A stretch of 64,000 nucleotides of DNA from Plantactinospora sp. KBS50 (GCF_002285795.1 NZ_CP022961.1:1922001-1986000), one strand, 5' to 3'. Positions 7,726 through 17,105 are shown, counted from the stretch's first letter. Notes: a model not told the origin generated them from the sequence alone. Program-made: numbers and translations.

Positions 7726-8976
7726 ATGACGGCTGCGCCAACGGCGCTGCGCAGGAATCGCGACTTCAACCTGCTCTGGGGCAGCCTCACCCTCTCCCAA
7801 CTGGGCAGCAACATCTCCGGCCTGGCATTCCCGCTGCTCGTTCTCGCGCTCACCGGGTCGCCGGTGCAGGCCGGCGCCGTCGGCACCGTGGCGGCCGTCG
7901 CGCGGGTGGCCACCCGGCTGCCGGCCGGCGTCCTGCTGGACCGGGTCAACCGGCGTACCGCGATGCTGGTCTGCGACGGCGTCCGGCTGGTCGCGTTCGG
8001 CGGCCTCGGCGTGCTCGTCCTGACCGACCACGCGACGCTGCTGCTCATCGGGCTGACCGCGGTCATCGAGTCGGTCGGCAGCGCCATCTTCGAGATCGCC
8101 GAACGCTCGGCACTGCCGATGGTGGTGCCGCTGGAGCAGATCCCCGACGCCATCGCCCGCAACAGCGTGCGCGGCGCGGCCACCGCCCTGGTCGGCCCGC
8201 CGATCGGTGGCACGCTGTTCGGCATCGCGCGGGCGTTGCCGTTCCTGGCCGACGCGCTGAGCTACCTGCTGTCGTTCATCGGGATCTACCTGATCCGGCG
8301 GCCGATGCAGAAGGACGCGGCGGAGCGCGAACGCGTACCGATCCTGCGCGGCCTGCGCGACGGCCTCCGGTTCGTCTTCACCCACCGGTTCCTGCGGGCC
8401 TACCTGTTCATCGCCGTCTCGTTCAACCTGGCCATCCAGGGCACGACGTTCTGCCTCTACCTGGCGCTGCGGCTGCACGGCGTGCCGCCGCGGGAGATCG
8501 GGTTCGCCGAGGCCATCCTCGGCCTGGGCGGCCTGGCCGGCGGCTTCCTGGCCGGGTTCCTGCGGCGCCGCCTGTCGCTGCTGGCCCTGGTCCGCGGCAT
8601 CTGCTGGGGCGGTGCCGCGCTGCTGGGCGTCGACGCGCTGCTGGCCGGCCGCCTGGTCAGCGCGATTCCGATCGCGGTGGTCTTCCTGCTGCTGCCGGCG
8701 ATCAACTCGGTCCTGATCGGACACCAGGCCGCGATCACCCCGAACGAGATGCAGGGCCGGGTGGCCAGCGTGCTGGGCACGTTCGCCGGCGGCCTGGCCA
8801 CGCTGGGTCCGCTCATCGCCGGCGCGTTCGTGCACGGCGTGGGGGCGCCGGCCGCGATGATCTTCTCGGCGGCGGTGATGGGGGTCGGCGCGCTGGTGGC
8901 CACGTTCGGCCGGGGGATCCGGGAGATGCGCCCGGTGGACCGCCCCGTCGCGACGGCGGGCGCCGGGTCGAGCTGA
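7726..8976 (+). CDS. MFS exporter
   Basis: Major facilitator superfamily transporter of 416 aa with about 12 hydrophobic segments, of the enterobactin-exporter/DHA3-like type. The N-terminus LRRNRDFNLLWGSLTLSQLG and the loop-2/3 segment ...LDRVNRRTAML are typical. ATG 7726 follows GAGAGG; the longer upstream frame (7669) adds an Arg/Cys-rich stretch that is not membrane-like. It is placed at the left border of the NRPS locus next to the DUF885/peptide pair, so export of the product or a self-resistance role is plausible. A second MFS gene lies at the right border. Confidence 0.85.
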   Translation: MTAAPTALRRNRDFNLLWGSLTLSQLGSNISGLAFPLLVLALTGSPVQAGAVGTVAAVARVATRLPAGVLLDRVNRRTAMLVCDGVRLVAFGGLGVLVLTDHATLLLIGLTAVIESVGSAIFEIAERSALPMVVPLEQIPDAIARNSVRGAATALVGPPIGGTLFGIARALPFLADALSYLLSFIGIYLIRRPMQKDAAERERVPILRGLRDGLRFVFTHRFLRAYLFIAVSFNLAIQGTTFCLYLALRLHGVPPREIGFAEAILGLGGLAGGFLAGFLRRRLSLLALVRGICWGGAALLGVDALLAGRLVSAIPIAVVFLLLPAINSVLIGHQAAITPNEMQGRVASVLGTFAGGLATLGPLIAGAFVHGVGAPAAMIFSAAVMGVGALVATFGRGIREMRPVDRPVATAGAGSS

Positions 8977-8995
8977 CCCCCGGCTGCGCCCGCGG

Positions 8996-9589
8996 CTACT
9001 GGCCGACGCGTCCGTCGATCCGCTCCCGCAGCAGGTCGACGTGCCCGAGGTGGCGGCAGTACTCCTCGATCATCCCGACCATCACCTCGCGCAGCGACAT
9101 CTGCCCGCCGCCACTGCCGTGCTTGTTCGCGCGGTCGTTGCCGGTGACGTCCAGATCGGGCGCCTCGGCCACGAACCGGGTGGCGAAGTCCACCTCGGTC
9201 CGCCACGCCTCCCAGGCCTGCGCGACGACCTGCGGGTCGGCGACCGCGCCGTCGAAGTCGGCGTCGCGTTCGGTGTCGGAGCAGAACAGCCGGGGAACAT
9301 CCTGCCCGGCCATCAGCACCCGGAAGGTCGCGCGTTCCATTTCGGCCAAATGCCGTACGAGTCCCAGCAGCGACATGGTCGACGGCTCCACCGAGCGTCG
9401 GGCCATCGCCTCCGGGTCCAGATCCGCGCACTTCATTTCGAGGGTGAGGCGCTGGCAGCGCAGCGAATCGGCGAGCACGGTGCGCTCGTCGCCCAATCGT
9501 GGCCGGTGCTCACGCGGGTCGTCATCGGAAGGTTTGCCGTCCGCGGTGAACATGTCGGCTCGTCGGGTCGTTGCCATGGCCGCCATCAT
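8996..9589 (-). CDS. DinB/DUF664 family protein
   Basis: Protein of up to 197 aa of the DinB-like four-helix fold (DUF664), often mycothiol- or bacillithiol-linked metal-dependent transferases. Landmarks are LADSLRCQRLTLEMKCADLD, the metal-histidine segment SLLGLVRHLAEMERATF (about residues 72-88) and the C-terminal EEYCRHLGHVDLLRERI with paired His. Several ATGs crowd the start (9589, 9586, 9577); 9577 (MATTRRADMF) is equally likely. It converges closely with the MFS gene. Its substrate is unknown, possibly detoxification. Confidence 0.8.
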   Translation of the reverse strand: MMAAMATTRRADMFTADGKPSDDDPREHRPRLGDERTVLADSLRCQRLTLEMKCADLDPEAMARRSVEPSTMSLLGLVRHLAEMERATFRVLMAGQDVPRLFCSDTERDADFDGAVADPQVVAQAWEAWRTEVDFATRFVAEAPDLDVTGNDRANKHGSGGGQMSLREVMVGMIEEYCRHLGHVDLLRERIDGRVGQ

Positions 9590-9857
9590 GGGCGATGCGC
9601 CCGTTGGCTGACAAGCGGGAAACGTCCTGCGGCGGCGCCGCCGCGATCTGTCGGCAACACGGTGGAAATGGCGACATGATCGACACGCTGAGATACGACT
9701 GATCCATGATCATCCGACCTCGGCATGACCTTGCGCGGATGGGCGCACGGTGATTCAATCGCCCCGTGTCGACTCCTGCCACGAAGATCGTCAATCCGCA
9801 GCGCTGCTGGGATGGGAAGAATCGGCTTCGTCGCACGGTGCCGATCAAGGCGTCGCC

Positions 9858-11159
9858 GTGGTGACCCCTGCCCGCTTCGCGACGCTCGCCGTCCGCGGCT
9901 CCTACGATCACGCAGAGTCAGCGAACCACCTCGGCTCGTTGACCGAGCCGGCCTACCTGACGACCGCGCAACACTTCGAGTCGACGGAGCAGATGCACGC
10001 CACCGTCGCGGGTGAGCGCGAGGGCTGGGTGTACTCCCGGCGGGGAAATCCGACGGTCCGATTCCTGGAGAACACCGTCGCCGCGCTGGAGGGATATCAG
10101 GCCGGTGTGCGGGCGAGCGCGGTGGTCACCCCGACCGGAATGGCGGCGGTGACCGCGGCGACAACGCCATTTCTCTCCGCGGCCGTCGGCGCGAATGCCA
10201 ACATCGTGGCCTCGCCGGCCTGCTACGGATCCACCATCATGGTTTTCAACAATCGGTACGGCCGGGAGCGGGGCGTGCCGGTCCGGTGGGTCGAGGACCC
10301 GCTGTCGGTGGCGGCCTGGGAACGGTGCATCGACGAGAACACCCGCTTTCTGTACGCCGAGGCGCCGTCCAACCCGATGGTCCAACTGGTCGACATTCCG
10401 GCGCTGGCCGCGTTGGCCCGGCAGGCGCAGATTCCGCTCATCATCGACTCGACCCTCGCCACCCCCGCGCTGATGCGCCCGCTGGCGCTCGGCGCGGACA
10501 TCGTCGTGCAGTCGCTCACCAAGGCGGCCGGAGCCAGCGGCCGGAGCATGGGCGGCGCGGTGATCGCCCGACACGACCTCCGGGCCCGGTCCCAGCCGGC
10601 GGAACTGACCGGCGACTTCGCCGGCTACCTGCGCGCCGGCCCGATGCGGGACATGGGCTCCGTGCTGAGCCCGTTCAACGCCTGGACGCTGCTGGCGGAC
10701 ATCCGGGAACTGCGCGCCAGGGTGGACGCGATGTCGACAAGCGCGCTCGGCGTCGCCCGGTACCTGGCCGGACACGACGGCGTCGCCGAGGTCTTCTACC
10801 CGGGGCTGGCCACCCACCGGTCGCACGACATCGCCCGGCGCGACATGTGGCTGGTCGACAGCGACGCGGACGGCCGGGCCGCGGTGAACAGGTTCGGGTT
10901 CCTGCTCGGCTTCCGGCCGGCCGGCGGGGTGCACGCCGCACACGAGGTGCTGGACCGGTTCAACCTCGTCTGGCGGGCGAACAACCTCGGCCAGGTCCGC
11001 AGCACGGCGACGATCCCGGCGAGTTCCACCCAGAAGCAGGTCGCCGACGCCGACCCGGCGCTGGCCCCCGTGCCGCCGGACATGATCAGACTGAGTGTCG
11101 GTCTCGAACACCTCGACGACATCATCGAGGACCTGACCCAGGCGCTGGACAAGCGATGA
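9858..11159 (+). CDS. Cystathionine gamma-synthase/lyase-family PLP enzyme
   Basis: Fold-type I PLP enzyme of the Cys/Met metabolism family, 433 aa. The start is uncertain: GTG 9858 (or 9861) gives VTPARFATLAVRG, the usual N-terminus; an upstream ATG at 9750 adds unrelated residues. Visible are ESTEQMHATVAGEREGWVYSRRGNPT, the TPTGMAAVTA segment, AEAPSNPMVQLVDI, and the Schiff-base lysine in VVQSLTKAAGASG. Family members catalyse gamma- or beta-replacement/elimination on homoserine esters, cystathionine or methionine. It heads a short operon with a sulfotransferase-like protein and an N-monooxygenase, so it probably tailors an unusual amino acid. The exact reaction cannot be told. Confidence 0.8.
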   Translation: MVTPARFATLAVRGSYDHAESANHLGSLTEPAYLTTAQHFESTEQMHATVAGEREGWVYSRRGNPTVRFLENTVAALEGYQAGVRASAVVTPTGMAAVTAATTPFLSAAVGANANIVASPACYGSTIMVFNNRYGRERGVPVRWVEDPLSVAAWERCIDENTRFLYAEAPSNPMVQLVDIPALAALARQAQIPLIIDSTLATPALMRPLALGADIVVQSLTKAAGASGRSMGGAVIARHDLRARSQPAELTGDFAGYLRAGPMRDMGSVLSPFNAWTLLADIRELRARVDAMSTSALGVARYLAGHDGVAEVFYPGLATHRSHDIARRDMWLVDSDADGRAAVNRFGFLLGFRPAGGVHAAHEVLDRFNLVWRANNLGQVRSTATIPASSTQKQVADADPALAPVPPDMIRLSVGLEHLDDIIEDLTQALDKR

Positions 11160-11299
11160 GCGTGGTGCGCGGACGGGCGGAGCGGGCCGGGGCGCGGCCG
11201 TGCCGCCCCGAGCGGGCGTACTAGAAAGTCATGTCCGTTGTGCGCTGCACCGGGCGACGATCGGCAACGAGGTCGACTTCACAGAGGGGGCAGCGCGGG

Positions 11300-12157
11300 A
11301 TGAGAACTGAGCTGGCCGGTGTGTACGACACACGGGTGGCCCTGATATCGCCACCACGCACCGGGTCCACCGCCGTGGCGCGGTTGCTGTGGCAGCACCC
11401 GGCCATCACGCACCACTGCCACGAGCCGTTCGAGGCGTGCTACTGGGGCAGCCACGGCCCGGACTCGGTCACCAGCTGCCTGGCCAATCCCATGGAGATC
11501 GCCACCGGCGGCCGGGTGACGCTTGCCGACGTGCCGCACGGCAGCGGGCTGCTCATCAAGGAGATGAGCTTCCAGCTCAGCGCCGAGCAGTTCGACACCC
11601 TCGCCGGGCTGGCGAGCGCACCGCTGGTCTTCGTGATGTGCGATCCCCGGCTCTCGGCCACCTCCCGGCTGCGCATCGTGTGCGAACTGTCCGGCAGCGA
11701 CACGTTCCCGCCGTTCGAGAGCGGCTGGCCGTCGCTGTACGAGCAGATCGAGTCCTGCCGCCGCCGGGGCATCCCGTACGCGCTCGTCGACTCCGACGAC
11801 CTGCGGGCCGACCCGCCGGGAGTGACCGCCGCGCTGACGGCGGCGATCGGGCTGCCGCCCATGCCGGGGCTGGAGGCATGGGCGCCGCGCCCGGGGTTGC
11901 AGCTGTGCTCGCCCGAGGTGGGCGCGCTGATGAGCGAGGTGCGCCGGCGCGACGACCCGTTCTACCGCAAGGTCCTGGGCAGCACCGGGATCCAGCCGCG
12001 GGAGCAGGTCGACTGGGACCGGGAGGACGCGATGCTCGCCGCCGCCGGTCTGGCCGGGGACGTGGCGACCTGGCTGAGCCACTACGAGCAGCTACGGTCG
12101 GATCCGGCCCTGGTCGCGGCGACCGTCCCGCTCGTGCGCGTCGAGCAGGCATCATGA
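11300..12157 (+). CDS. Sulfotransferase-like P-loop protein
   Basis: Protein of 285 aa with a PAPS-binding-like P-loop near the N-terminus (VALISPPRTGSTAVARLL, residues 10-27), as in Stf0/sulfotransferase-family proteins. A 3'-phosphate-binding-like segment (FVMCDPRLSATSRLR) follows at about residues 112-126. ATG 11300 is preceded by GAGGGGGCAGCG; a longer frame from 11231 adds a basic non-conserved stretch. The stop overlaps the ATG of the N-monooxygenase (ATGA), indicating translational coupling. It may sulfonate a hydroxyl or N-hydroxyl made by its neighbours; N-O-sulfation of a hydroxyornithine is attractive but inferred. Confidence 0.65.
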   Translation: MRTELAGVYDTRVALISPPRTGSTAVARLLWQHPAITHHCHEPFEACYWGSHGPDSVTSCLANPMEIATGGRVTLADVPHGSGLLIKEMSFQLSAEQFDTLAGLASAPLVFVMCDPRLSATSRLRIVCELSGSDTFPPFESGWPSLYEQIESCRRRGIPYALVDSDDLRADPPGVTAALTAAIGLPPMPGLEAWAPRPGLQLCSPEVGALMSEVRRRDDPFYRKVLGSTGIQPREQVDWDREDAMLAAAGLAGDVATWLSHYEQLRSDPALVAATVPLVRVEQAS

Positions 12158-13512
12158 CGGCCGCCCAGGAAGCGCAGGCCGGGCCGACCGTCCCGACCAC
12201 GCGGCCGGCCCAGGACGTCCCGGCCGCCGGGCCGGTGCCCTCCGGGGTCGACGTGCTCGGCGTCGGCTTCGGCCCGGCCAACCTGTCGCTGGCCATCGCC
12301 CTGCAGGAGGACTCGCCGCGCACCAGCTCGTCCTTCGTGGAGGCCGAACGCGAGCCGGTCTGGCAGGGCGGCATGCTGCTGGACGGCTCCGACACCCAGA
12401 ACCATCCGTGCCGTGACCTGGTGACCCTGCGCAACCCGCGGAGCCACTACAGCTTCATCAACTACCTGTTCGAGCAGGGCAGGCTCATCGAGCACCTCAA
12501 CCTGCCGGTGGAGTTCCCGCTGCGCAAGGAGTACGCGCGGTACATCCAGTGGGCCACCAACCAGTTCCGGTCGCAGGTCGCGCTCGGCGCGCGGGCCACC
12601 GGGATCGCGGTGGCCGAGGTCGACGGCGCACCGGGGTACGTCGTGACCTGCGCCGACGGGTCACGCCGGGCCGGCCGGGCGCTGGTGCTCGGCACCGGGC
12701 GCACCCCGTTCGTGCCGCGGCCGTTCGACGGACTCGACTCGCCGCGGGTCTGCCACCTGACGCGGTACCTGCCCACCGTGCGGCAACTGGCCCCGACCGA
12801 GCCCGGGTCGATCGCCGTGATCGGCGGCAGCCAGAGCGCCGTCGAGATCGTCCTCGACCTCGCCCGGCGGTTCCCGCGGGCGCGGATCGTCAACTACGTG
12901 CGCAAGTTCGGCCTGCGACTGAAGGACACCAGCCCGTTCAGCGAGGAGGGGTTCTTCCCGGCGTTCACCGACTACTACTACAAGGCCAGCCGGTCCGGCA
13001 AGGACGCGCTGGACGCCTACATGCGGCCCACGAACTACTCGTCCAGCGACGGCGACGTGCTGAAGGAACTCTACGCGCTGATCTACGAGCAGCGCCTGGA
13101 CGGCGAGCAGCGGGTGTTCGTGCGGGGCAACAGCGAGGTCCGCGCGGCCGAGGCCGACGACTCGGGCGTGGCGCTGGAGGTGGCGGAGATCCACACCGGG
13201 GACGTCGCGGCCGAGCGCGCGGACCTGGTGATCCTGGCGACCGGCTTCCGCGACCTGGGGCCGAACCCGCAGCAGGAGCCGTACCCGGCGCTGCTGCGCG
13301 GCGTGATCGACAGGTTCCAGTTCGACGCCGACGGCTACCTGATCGTCGAGGCCGACTACTCGCTGCGGCCCCGGGTGGACGGCACGCCGCCGCTGTTCCT
13401 CAACGGTCTCTGCGAGTCCAGCCACGGCATCGGGGACGCCGGCTCGTTCAGCCTGCTGTCGCTGCGCGCCGCGACGATCCGGGACGGCCTGCGCAAGCAG
13501 GGGATCGGCTGA
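12154..13512 (+). CDS. L-ornithine/L-lysine N-monooxygenase (flavin)
   Basis: Class B N-hydroxylating monooxygenase of 452 aa (PvdA/SidA/KtzI family). The FAD motif GVGFGPANLSLAIALQE lies at about residues 34-50. The substrate/FAD region has QNHPCRDLVTLRNPRSHYSF, the NADPH motif is AVIGGSQSAVEIVLDLARR, and the C-terminal motif is LVILATGFRDLGPNPQQEPY. It makes N5-hydroxyornithine or N6-hydroxylysine for hydroxamates, piperazates or N-O/N-N chemistry. No KtzT-type piperazate synthase and no N-acyl/formyltransferase were found in the window, so the fate of the hydroxylamine is open. It is coupled to the sulfotransferase-like gene. Confidence 0.9.
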   Translation: MTAAQEAQAGPTVPTTRPAQDVPAAGPVPSGVDVLGVGFGPANLSLAIALQEDSPRTSSSFVEAEREPVWQGGMLLDGSDTQNHPCRDLVTLRNPRSHYSFINYLFEQGRLIEHLNLPVEFPLRKEYARYIQWATNQFRSQVALGARATGIAVAEVDGAPGYVVTCADGSRRAGRALVLGTGRTPFVPRPFDGLDSPRVCHLTRYLPTVRQLAPTEPGSIAVIGGSQSAVEIVLDLARRFPRARIVNYVRKFGLRLKDTSPFSEEGFFPAFTDYYYKASRSGKDALDAYMRPTNYSSSDGDVLKELYALIYEQRLDGEQRVFVRGNSEVRAAEADDSGVALEVAEIHTGDVAAERADLVILATGFRDLGPNPQQEPYPALLRGVIDRFQFDADGYLIVEADYSLRPRVDGTPPLFLNGLCESSHGIGDAGSFSLLSLRAATIRDGLRKQGIG

Positions 13513-13540
13513 CCGGACGGCGGGGAACCACGCGTGGACG

Positions 13541-13580
13541 CCGGGGCCGGGGAGTCATCCGGATGACTCCCCGGCCCCGG
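13541..13580. terminator. Perfect 40-bp palindrome, bidirectional terminator
   Basis: A loop-less palindrome of 20-bp arms, beginning CCGGGGCCGGGGAGTCATCC, lies between the convergent N-monooxygenase and A-PCP genes. The position fits a bidirectional terminator. Confidence 0.8.
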
Positions 13581-13591
13581 GCCGTGTGTCG

Positions 13592-13659
13592 GCGGCCGTC
13601 GGCGACCGCCCCCGGCTACGAGCGCGCGGCCGTCGGCGAGCGCCCGCGGCTACGAGCGC
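13592..13659. repeat. 34-bp tandem direct repeat (two copies)
   Basis: Two adjacent copies of a 34-bp unit starting GCGGCCGTCGGCGA, with two mismatches between copies. The second copy runs into the last codons of the A-PCP gene, suggesting the 3' end arose by local duplication. Confidence 0.7.
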
Positions 13660-15514
13660 GTCGCGGCGGTGCCGGGCGATGAGGTGCCGGTCGAGGCGGA
13701 GTCGGCCGGGCCGGCGGCGGTGTCCGCATCGGACGAGGAACCCCCGACCATCTCCGCGAGCTGCGCGATCGTCGGGTTCTCGAAGAACAGCTCGGTCGGC
13801 GGCAGGTCCACCCTGAGCGCGCCGCGGAGGTGGGCCAGGATGTCCATGGCCAGCAGGGAGTTGCCGCCGATCTCGAAGAAGTCGTCGTGGATCCCGACCT
13901 CCTGCAGGGCGAGCGCGTCCGCCAGGAGATCCGTCAGCAGCGCCTCCACCGGGGTGCGGGCCGCCTCGTACGGCGCGTCGGCGGTCCGCGGCAGCTGCCG
14001 CGGCGGCGGCAGCGCCCGCCGGTCGGTCTTGCCGCCCAGCGTCAGCGGGAACTCGTCCATCTCCACGATCACGGCCGGGTGCATGTACCGGGGCAGCTTC
14101 TCGTGCAGCGCCAGGCGCAGCGTCGGGACCAGCCGCTCGGTCCGGCCCTCGGGTACGACGTAGGCGACCAGGACCTTCCGGTCCGGCGCCATGTCGTCGC
14201 GGGCGACCACGACGGCCTCCTTGACCTCCGGCTGCCCGGACAGCGCCGCCGCGATCTCCCCGGGCTCGATCCGGTAACCGTCCACCTTGACCTGGTCGTC
14301 GGCCCGACCGCGGAACTCCAGCACACCCTTGGCGTCCCGCCGGACCAGGTCGCCGATGCTGTACATCCGCTCACCGGGCTCGAACGGATTGGGCAGGAAG
14401 CGTTCGGCGGTGATCGCCGGGCGGCTGATGTAGCCGCGGGCCAGCCCACTGCCGCTGGTGTAGAGCATGCCCCACTCGCCGTCCGGGACCGGCTGGAGAT
14501 CCTTGTCCAGGACGTAGAGCCGGGTGTCGGTGACCGCCCGCCCGATCGGCACGCTGTCGCCCACGAACTCCGACACGACGTGGCAGCTGGTGAAGCAGGT
14601 GTCCTCGGTCGGTCCGTACCCGTTGACCAGCAGCAGGTCCGGGTACGTGCGGCGCAGAGCGTTCATGTGCACGGGGGACAGCGGTTCCCCGCCGGCGAGC
14701 AGTTGGCGCAGCCCGCCGAGCCGGTCGATGTGGCCGTCCACCAGCCGGTGGAACAGGCCCGTGGTCAGCCACAGGGTGGTGATCTGTTCCTTCTCCAGGA
14801 ACTCCGCCAGCTCGTGCATCGACAGCGGGCCGGGCCGGTAGATGACCAGGCGGGCGCCGTTGAGCAGGGAGCCCCAGATCTCGAACGCGGACGGGTCGAA
14901 CCGCAACGAGCAGAACTGGAGGAACGTCTCGTCCGGGGTCAGCGAGGCGTAGTCGTCGGTCTGCACCAGACGCACCACGCCGGAGTGCCGCACGGCCACG
15001 CCCTTGGGCCGGCCGGTCGAGCCCGAGGTGTAGCAGACGTAGGCCAGGTTGTCGGGCCGGGTGCCGGGATCCACCCGGTCCGTGCCGGCCTGGGCGTCAG
15101 GCTCGCCGTCGAGGTCCACCCTGTCGAGGTTCACCACGGCGGCGTCGATCTCGGGTACCCGGTCGGCCAGCGGGTCGTGGGTGAGCAGGACGCGTGCGTC
15201 GGCCTGCTCCAGCATGTCCCGGAACCGCTCGGGGGCTCGTTGAGGTGCAGGGGCAGATAGGCGCCGCCCGCCTTCAGGATGCCGACCAGCGCGATAAGCA
15301 TCTCGAAGGACCGTTCGAAGAACACCCCGACGACGCTCTCGGTCCCGACGCCGAGCGAGCGCAGCTGCCGGGCAAGGGATTCGGCCCGCTTGTCGAGTTC
15401 CGCGTACGTCATGTCGACGCCGTCGAACCGCAGGGCCACCGCCTCGGGCCGTCGGCGCACCTGTTCGTCGAACAGGTCGGTGATGGTCGCGCTCCGCCAA
15501 TCGCCAACTGTCAT
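13650..15514 (-). CDS. NRPS adenylation-PCP didomain protein (apparent frameshift)
   Basis: Free-standing A-PCP protein, about 621 aa after repair. The N-terminal part (MTVGDWRSATITDLFDEQVR... to LPLHLNEP) and the rest (PERFRDMLEQADARVLL...) are in different frames; adding one base to the G5 run at 15231-15235 joins them. Core motifs: YTSGSTGRPKGVA (A3), NGYGPTEDT (A5), YSIGDLVRR (A7) and the A10 Lys in TLGGKTDRRALP. The PCP has DDFFEIGGNSLLAMDI with the phosphopantetheine Ser. The pocket residues by alignment with GrsA read D-P-F-W-L-G-G-C-F, close to Val-type aliphatic codes. With no C domain, it probably supplies an aminoacyl-PCP in trans to modules lacking A domains. Its ATG overlaps the stop of a third small-peptide frame. 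Confidence 0.85.
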
Positions 15515-15624
15515 CGCATGTCCGCCTTGTCGGGTGCCGCTCCGGCCGTCTCCCGTGACTCTTCGGGAAAAAGACCTTCCCGCTTGTCTGCGTCGAGAAG
15601 CTGCAAGAGAATTATCGGACCCAC
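15511..15624 (-). pseudogene. Small acidic peptide, divergent third paralogue (possibly decayed)
   Basis: Directly upstream of the A-PCP gene, and overlapping its ATG, lies a 37-codon frame that can start at GTG 15624 after a G-rich stretch. Its first half (IILLQLLDADKREGLFPEE) aligns with the other two peptides (ILxQLxD..., then EGL-x-P-[DE]-E), but the LxxLDDEVV part is lost. At the position of the ATG of paralogue 2 it has ATA, and the A9/G6 homopolymers in front make the start uncertain. It may be a decayed copy or a divergent functional one. The match is too good in order and position to ignore: peptide stop and NRPS start overlap by 3 nt. Confidence 0.45.
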
Positions 15625-15934
15625 CCCCCTTTTTTTTTCGGAATTGCCTCGGGCCATCGACGTGACCCGACTGTGCGACGTGGCCCGACTGTGCCACGCC
15701 TCGCGAGTGCGGGATATGGGGCTGTGGCCGGCAATGCGCCGCCGCCACTGGTCGTTACGGCTTCTCATCCTGCTGGCTGACCACAGCGCTGTCAAGAAAG
15801 GTCGAGGCTGGACGAAGAGGTCGATTGCCGGCGCCGCGCGGGCCGTCGAGCGCGGTCATTGTGCCACCGCCGGTAGCCGAATGAGCGTCACCGAGGGTGG
15901 CGGCGGCGATCCGTTCGGGTATCGATGCGGCCCG
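15625..15934. other. Spacer between thioesterase and A-PCP genes
   Basis: About 310 bp between the type II thioesterase and the third peptide frame on the minus strand. A degenerate repeat of CGACTGTGCCACG-type sequence occurs at 15663-15697. No gene is supported; it may hold the promoter of the peptide/A-PCP unit. Confidence 0.4.
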
Positions 15935-16705
15935 CTACCCGCCCGCCGCCTGACCAACCTCGACATCGACCGTCAGATCGCGGGCGAGTTCGGCCAACAG
16001 GGCGGGCGGGGCACCGAGGAAATCGAAGTGGCCGCCGTCGATGACCACGTACCGGCAGTCCGCCGAGGAGGCTCGCCAGCCGCCCATCAGCTCCACCGGG
16101 ATCTCCCGGTCGTCGCTCCACCCGATCACGGTGACGCCGCACGGCAGGTCCACCGGTTCCGGCACGACGTAACGCTTGTTGGCCTCGACGTCCTTGGCCA
16201 ACAGGTCCAGTCCGAGGTCGAGCATGGCCTCGCTGGGCTGCCCGCCCATGTTGGCGATGATGTTGCCCAACTCGTCGCGCAGCCCGGCCCGGTCCAGCTC
16301 CAGCAGCCGGCCGTACGGGCCGTCGTGCGGGGCGACCTGCGCCGAGACGAACACCCGGCGCGGCAGCGGGAGCCCCGCGGCGGCCAACTGGCGGGTGACC
16401 TCCACCCCGGGCAGCGCGCCGCTGCAGTGACCGAAGAACGCGAACGGCCGGTCCAGCAGGGGCGGCAGGACCTCGACCAGTTCCGCGGCGAGCCGCTGGT
16501 AGGTCCCGTAGTGCGGTTCCCGGATCCGGCGCTGCCGGCCGGGCGGCTGCACCAGGCAGATCTCCACGTCGCCGAGGTAGCGCGGCCACCGGTCGTACAT
16601 GGTGGCGCCGGATCCCGAATAGGGGAAGCAGAATAGCCGTGCCTTTGCCTCCGGATCCGGCTGTCGCAGTAGCCAGCGGGGCTTTTTGGCCAACGAATCC
16701 ACCAT
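15935..16705 (-). CDS. Type II thioesterase 1
   Basis: Alpha/beta hydrolase of 256 aa of the NRPS/PKS external thioesterase family. Landmarks are LFCFPYSGSGATMY (about residues 24-37), the nucleophile elbow FFGHCSGALPG (Ser at about residue 95), the catalytic Asp region VIGWSDDREIP and the His in VIDGGHFDFLG. Such enzymes hydrolyse mis-primed acyl or aminoacyl groups from carrier proteins; here one could also release the product, because no cis TE domain is present in the NRPS proteins. It is divergent from the main operon, and a second family member lies at 44817-45661. Confidence 0.9.
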   Translation of the reverse strand: MVDSLAKKPRWLLRQPDPEAKARLFCFPYSGSGATMYDRWPRYLGDVEICLVQPPGRQRRIREPHYGTYQRLAAELVEVLPPLLDRPFAFFGHCSGALPGVEVTRQLAAAGLPLPRRVFVSAQVAPHDGPYGRLLELDRAGLRDELGNIIANMGGQPSEAMLDLGLDLLAKDVEANKRYVVPEPVDLPCGVTVIGWSDDREIPVELMGGWRASSADCRYVVIDGGHFDFLGAPPALLAELARDLTVDVEVGQAAGG

Positions 16706-17007
16706 GGTGAGATCCTACCCGACATTCATGACCAACATATCGACCCTGACCGGGTGCGTGCGGGACGCATGGTCATGGCGCAATTGCTCTCGGTCGAGGG
16801 TCGTTCACCTATCGCGGCTTTCTGTCCTTTTCGACCCTGATCCGACCTTTGGTTCCCGGTCGCGGAAAGCGCAGCGGGATGCCCGGGTGGTCGCCCGGAG
16901 TGGACGGTCGGGGCCGGGCGCGGTCCTTTACTGTGTGCTGCGTGACGATTGGGTCGCCCCGGGTAGCCGGCATGTGTGCGGCGTGGCCAATTTAAACATG
17001 CAGCTCC
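16706..17007. other. Divergent promoter region of the main operon
   Basis: About 400 bp separate the minus-strand thioesterase start from the plus-strand peptide gene. No gene is supported. AT-rich patches at 16715-16740 and around 16990 (AATTTAAAC) probably carry divergent promoters. No clear SARP-type direct heptamer repeat was found by eye. Confidence 0.45.
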
Positions 17008-17037
17008 TTGACAGTGTCCCGAGCTGGATCTTAGCCT
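17008..17037 (+). promoter_or_regulatory. Candidate sigma-70-type promoter of the main operon
   Basis: TTGACA at 17008-17013 is followed after 18 bp by TAGCCT (17032-17037), about 70 nt before the ATG of the small acidic peptide. The -35 is a perfect consensus; the -10 keeps the TA...T pattern. Confidence 0.5.
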
Positions 17038-17105
17038 CGACACCGTCCGAGCTTGCCCCTATCGGGGTCGGCTGGTTTGCCCGAAGATGGTCGCCGGAGG
17101 GCTGC

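Noticed and set aside
12154-13512. Piperazic acid biosynthesis (KtzI/KtzT pair)
   Set aside because: The N-hydroxylase is present, but no KtzT-like heme protein was found in the window.
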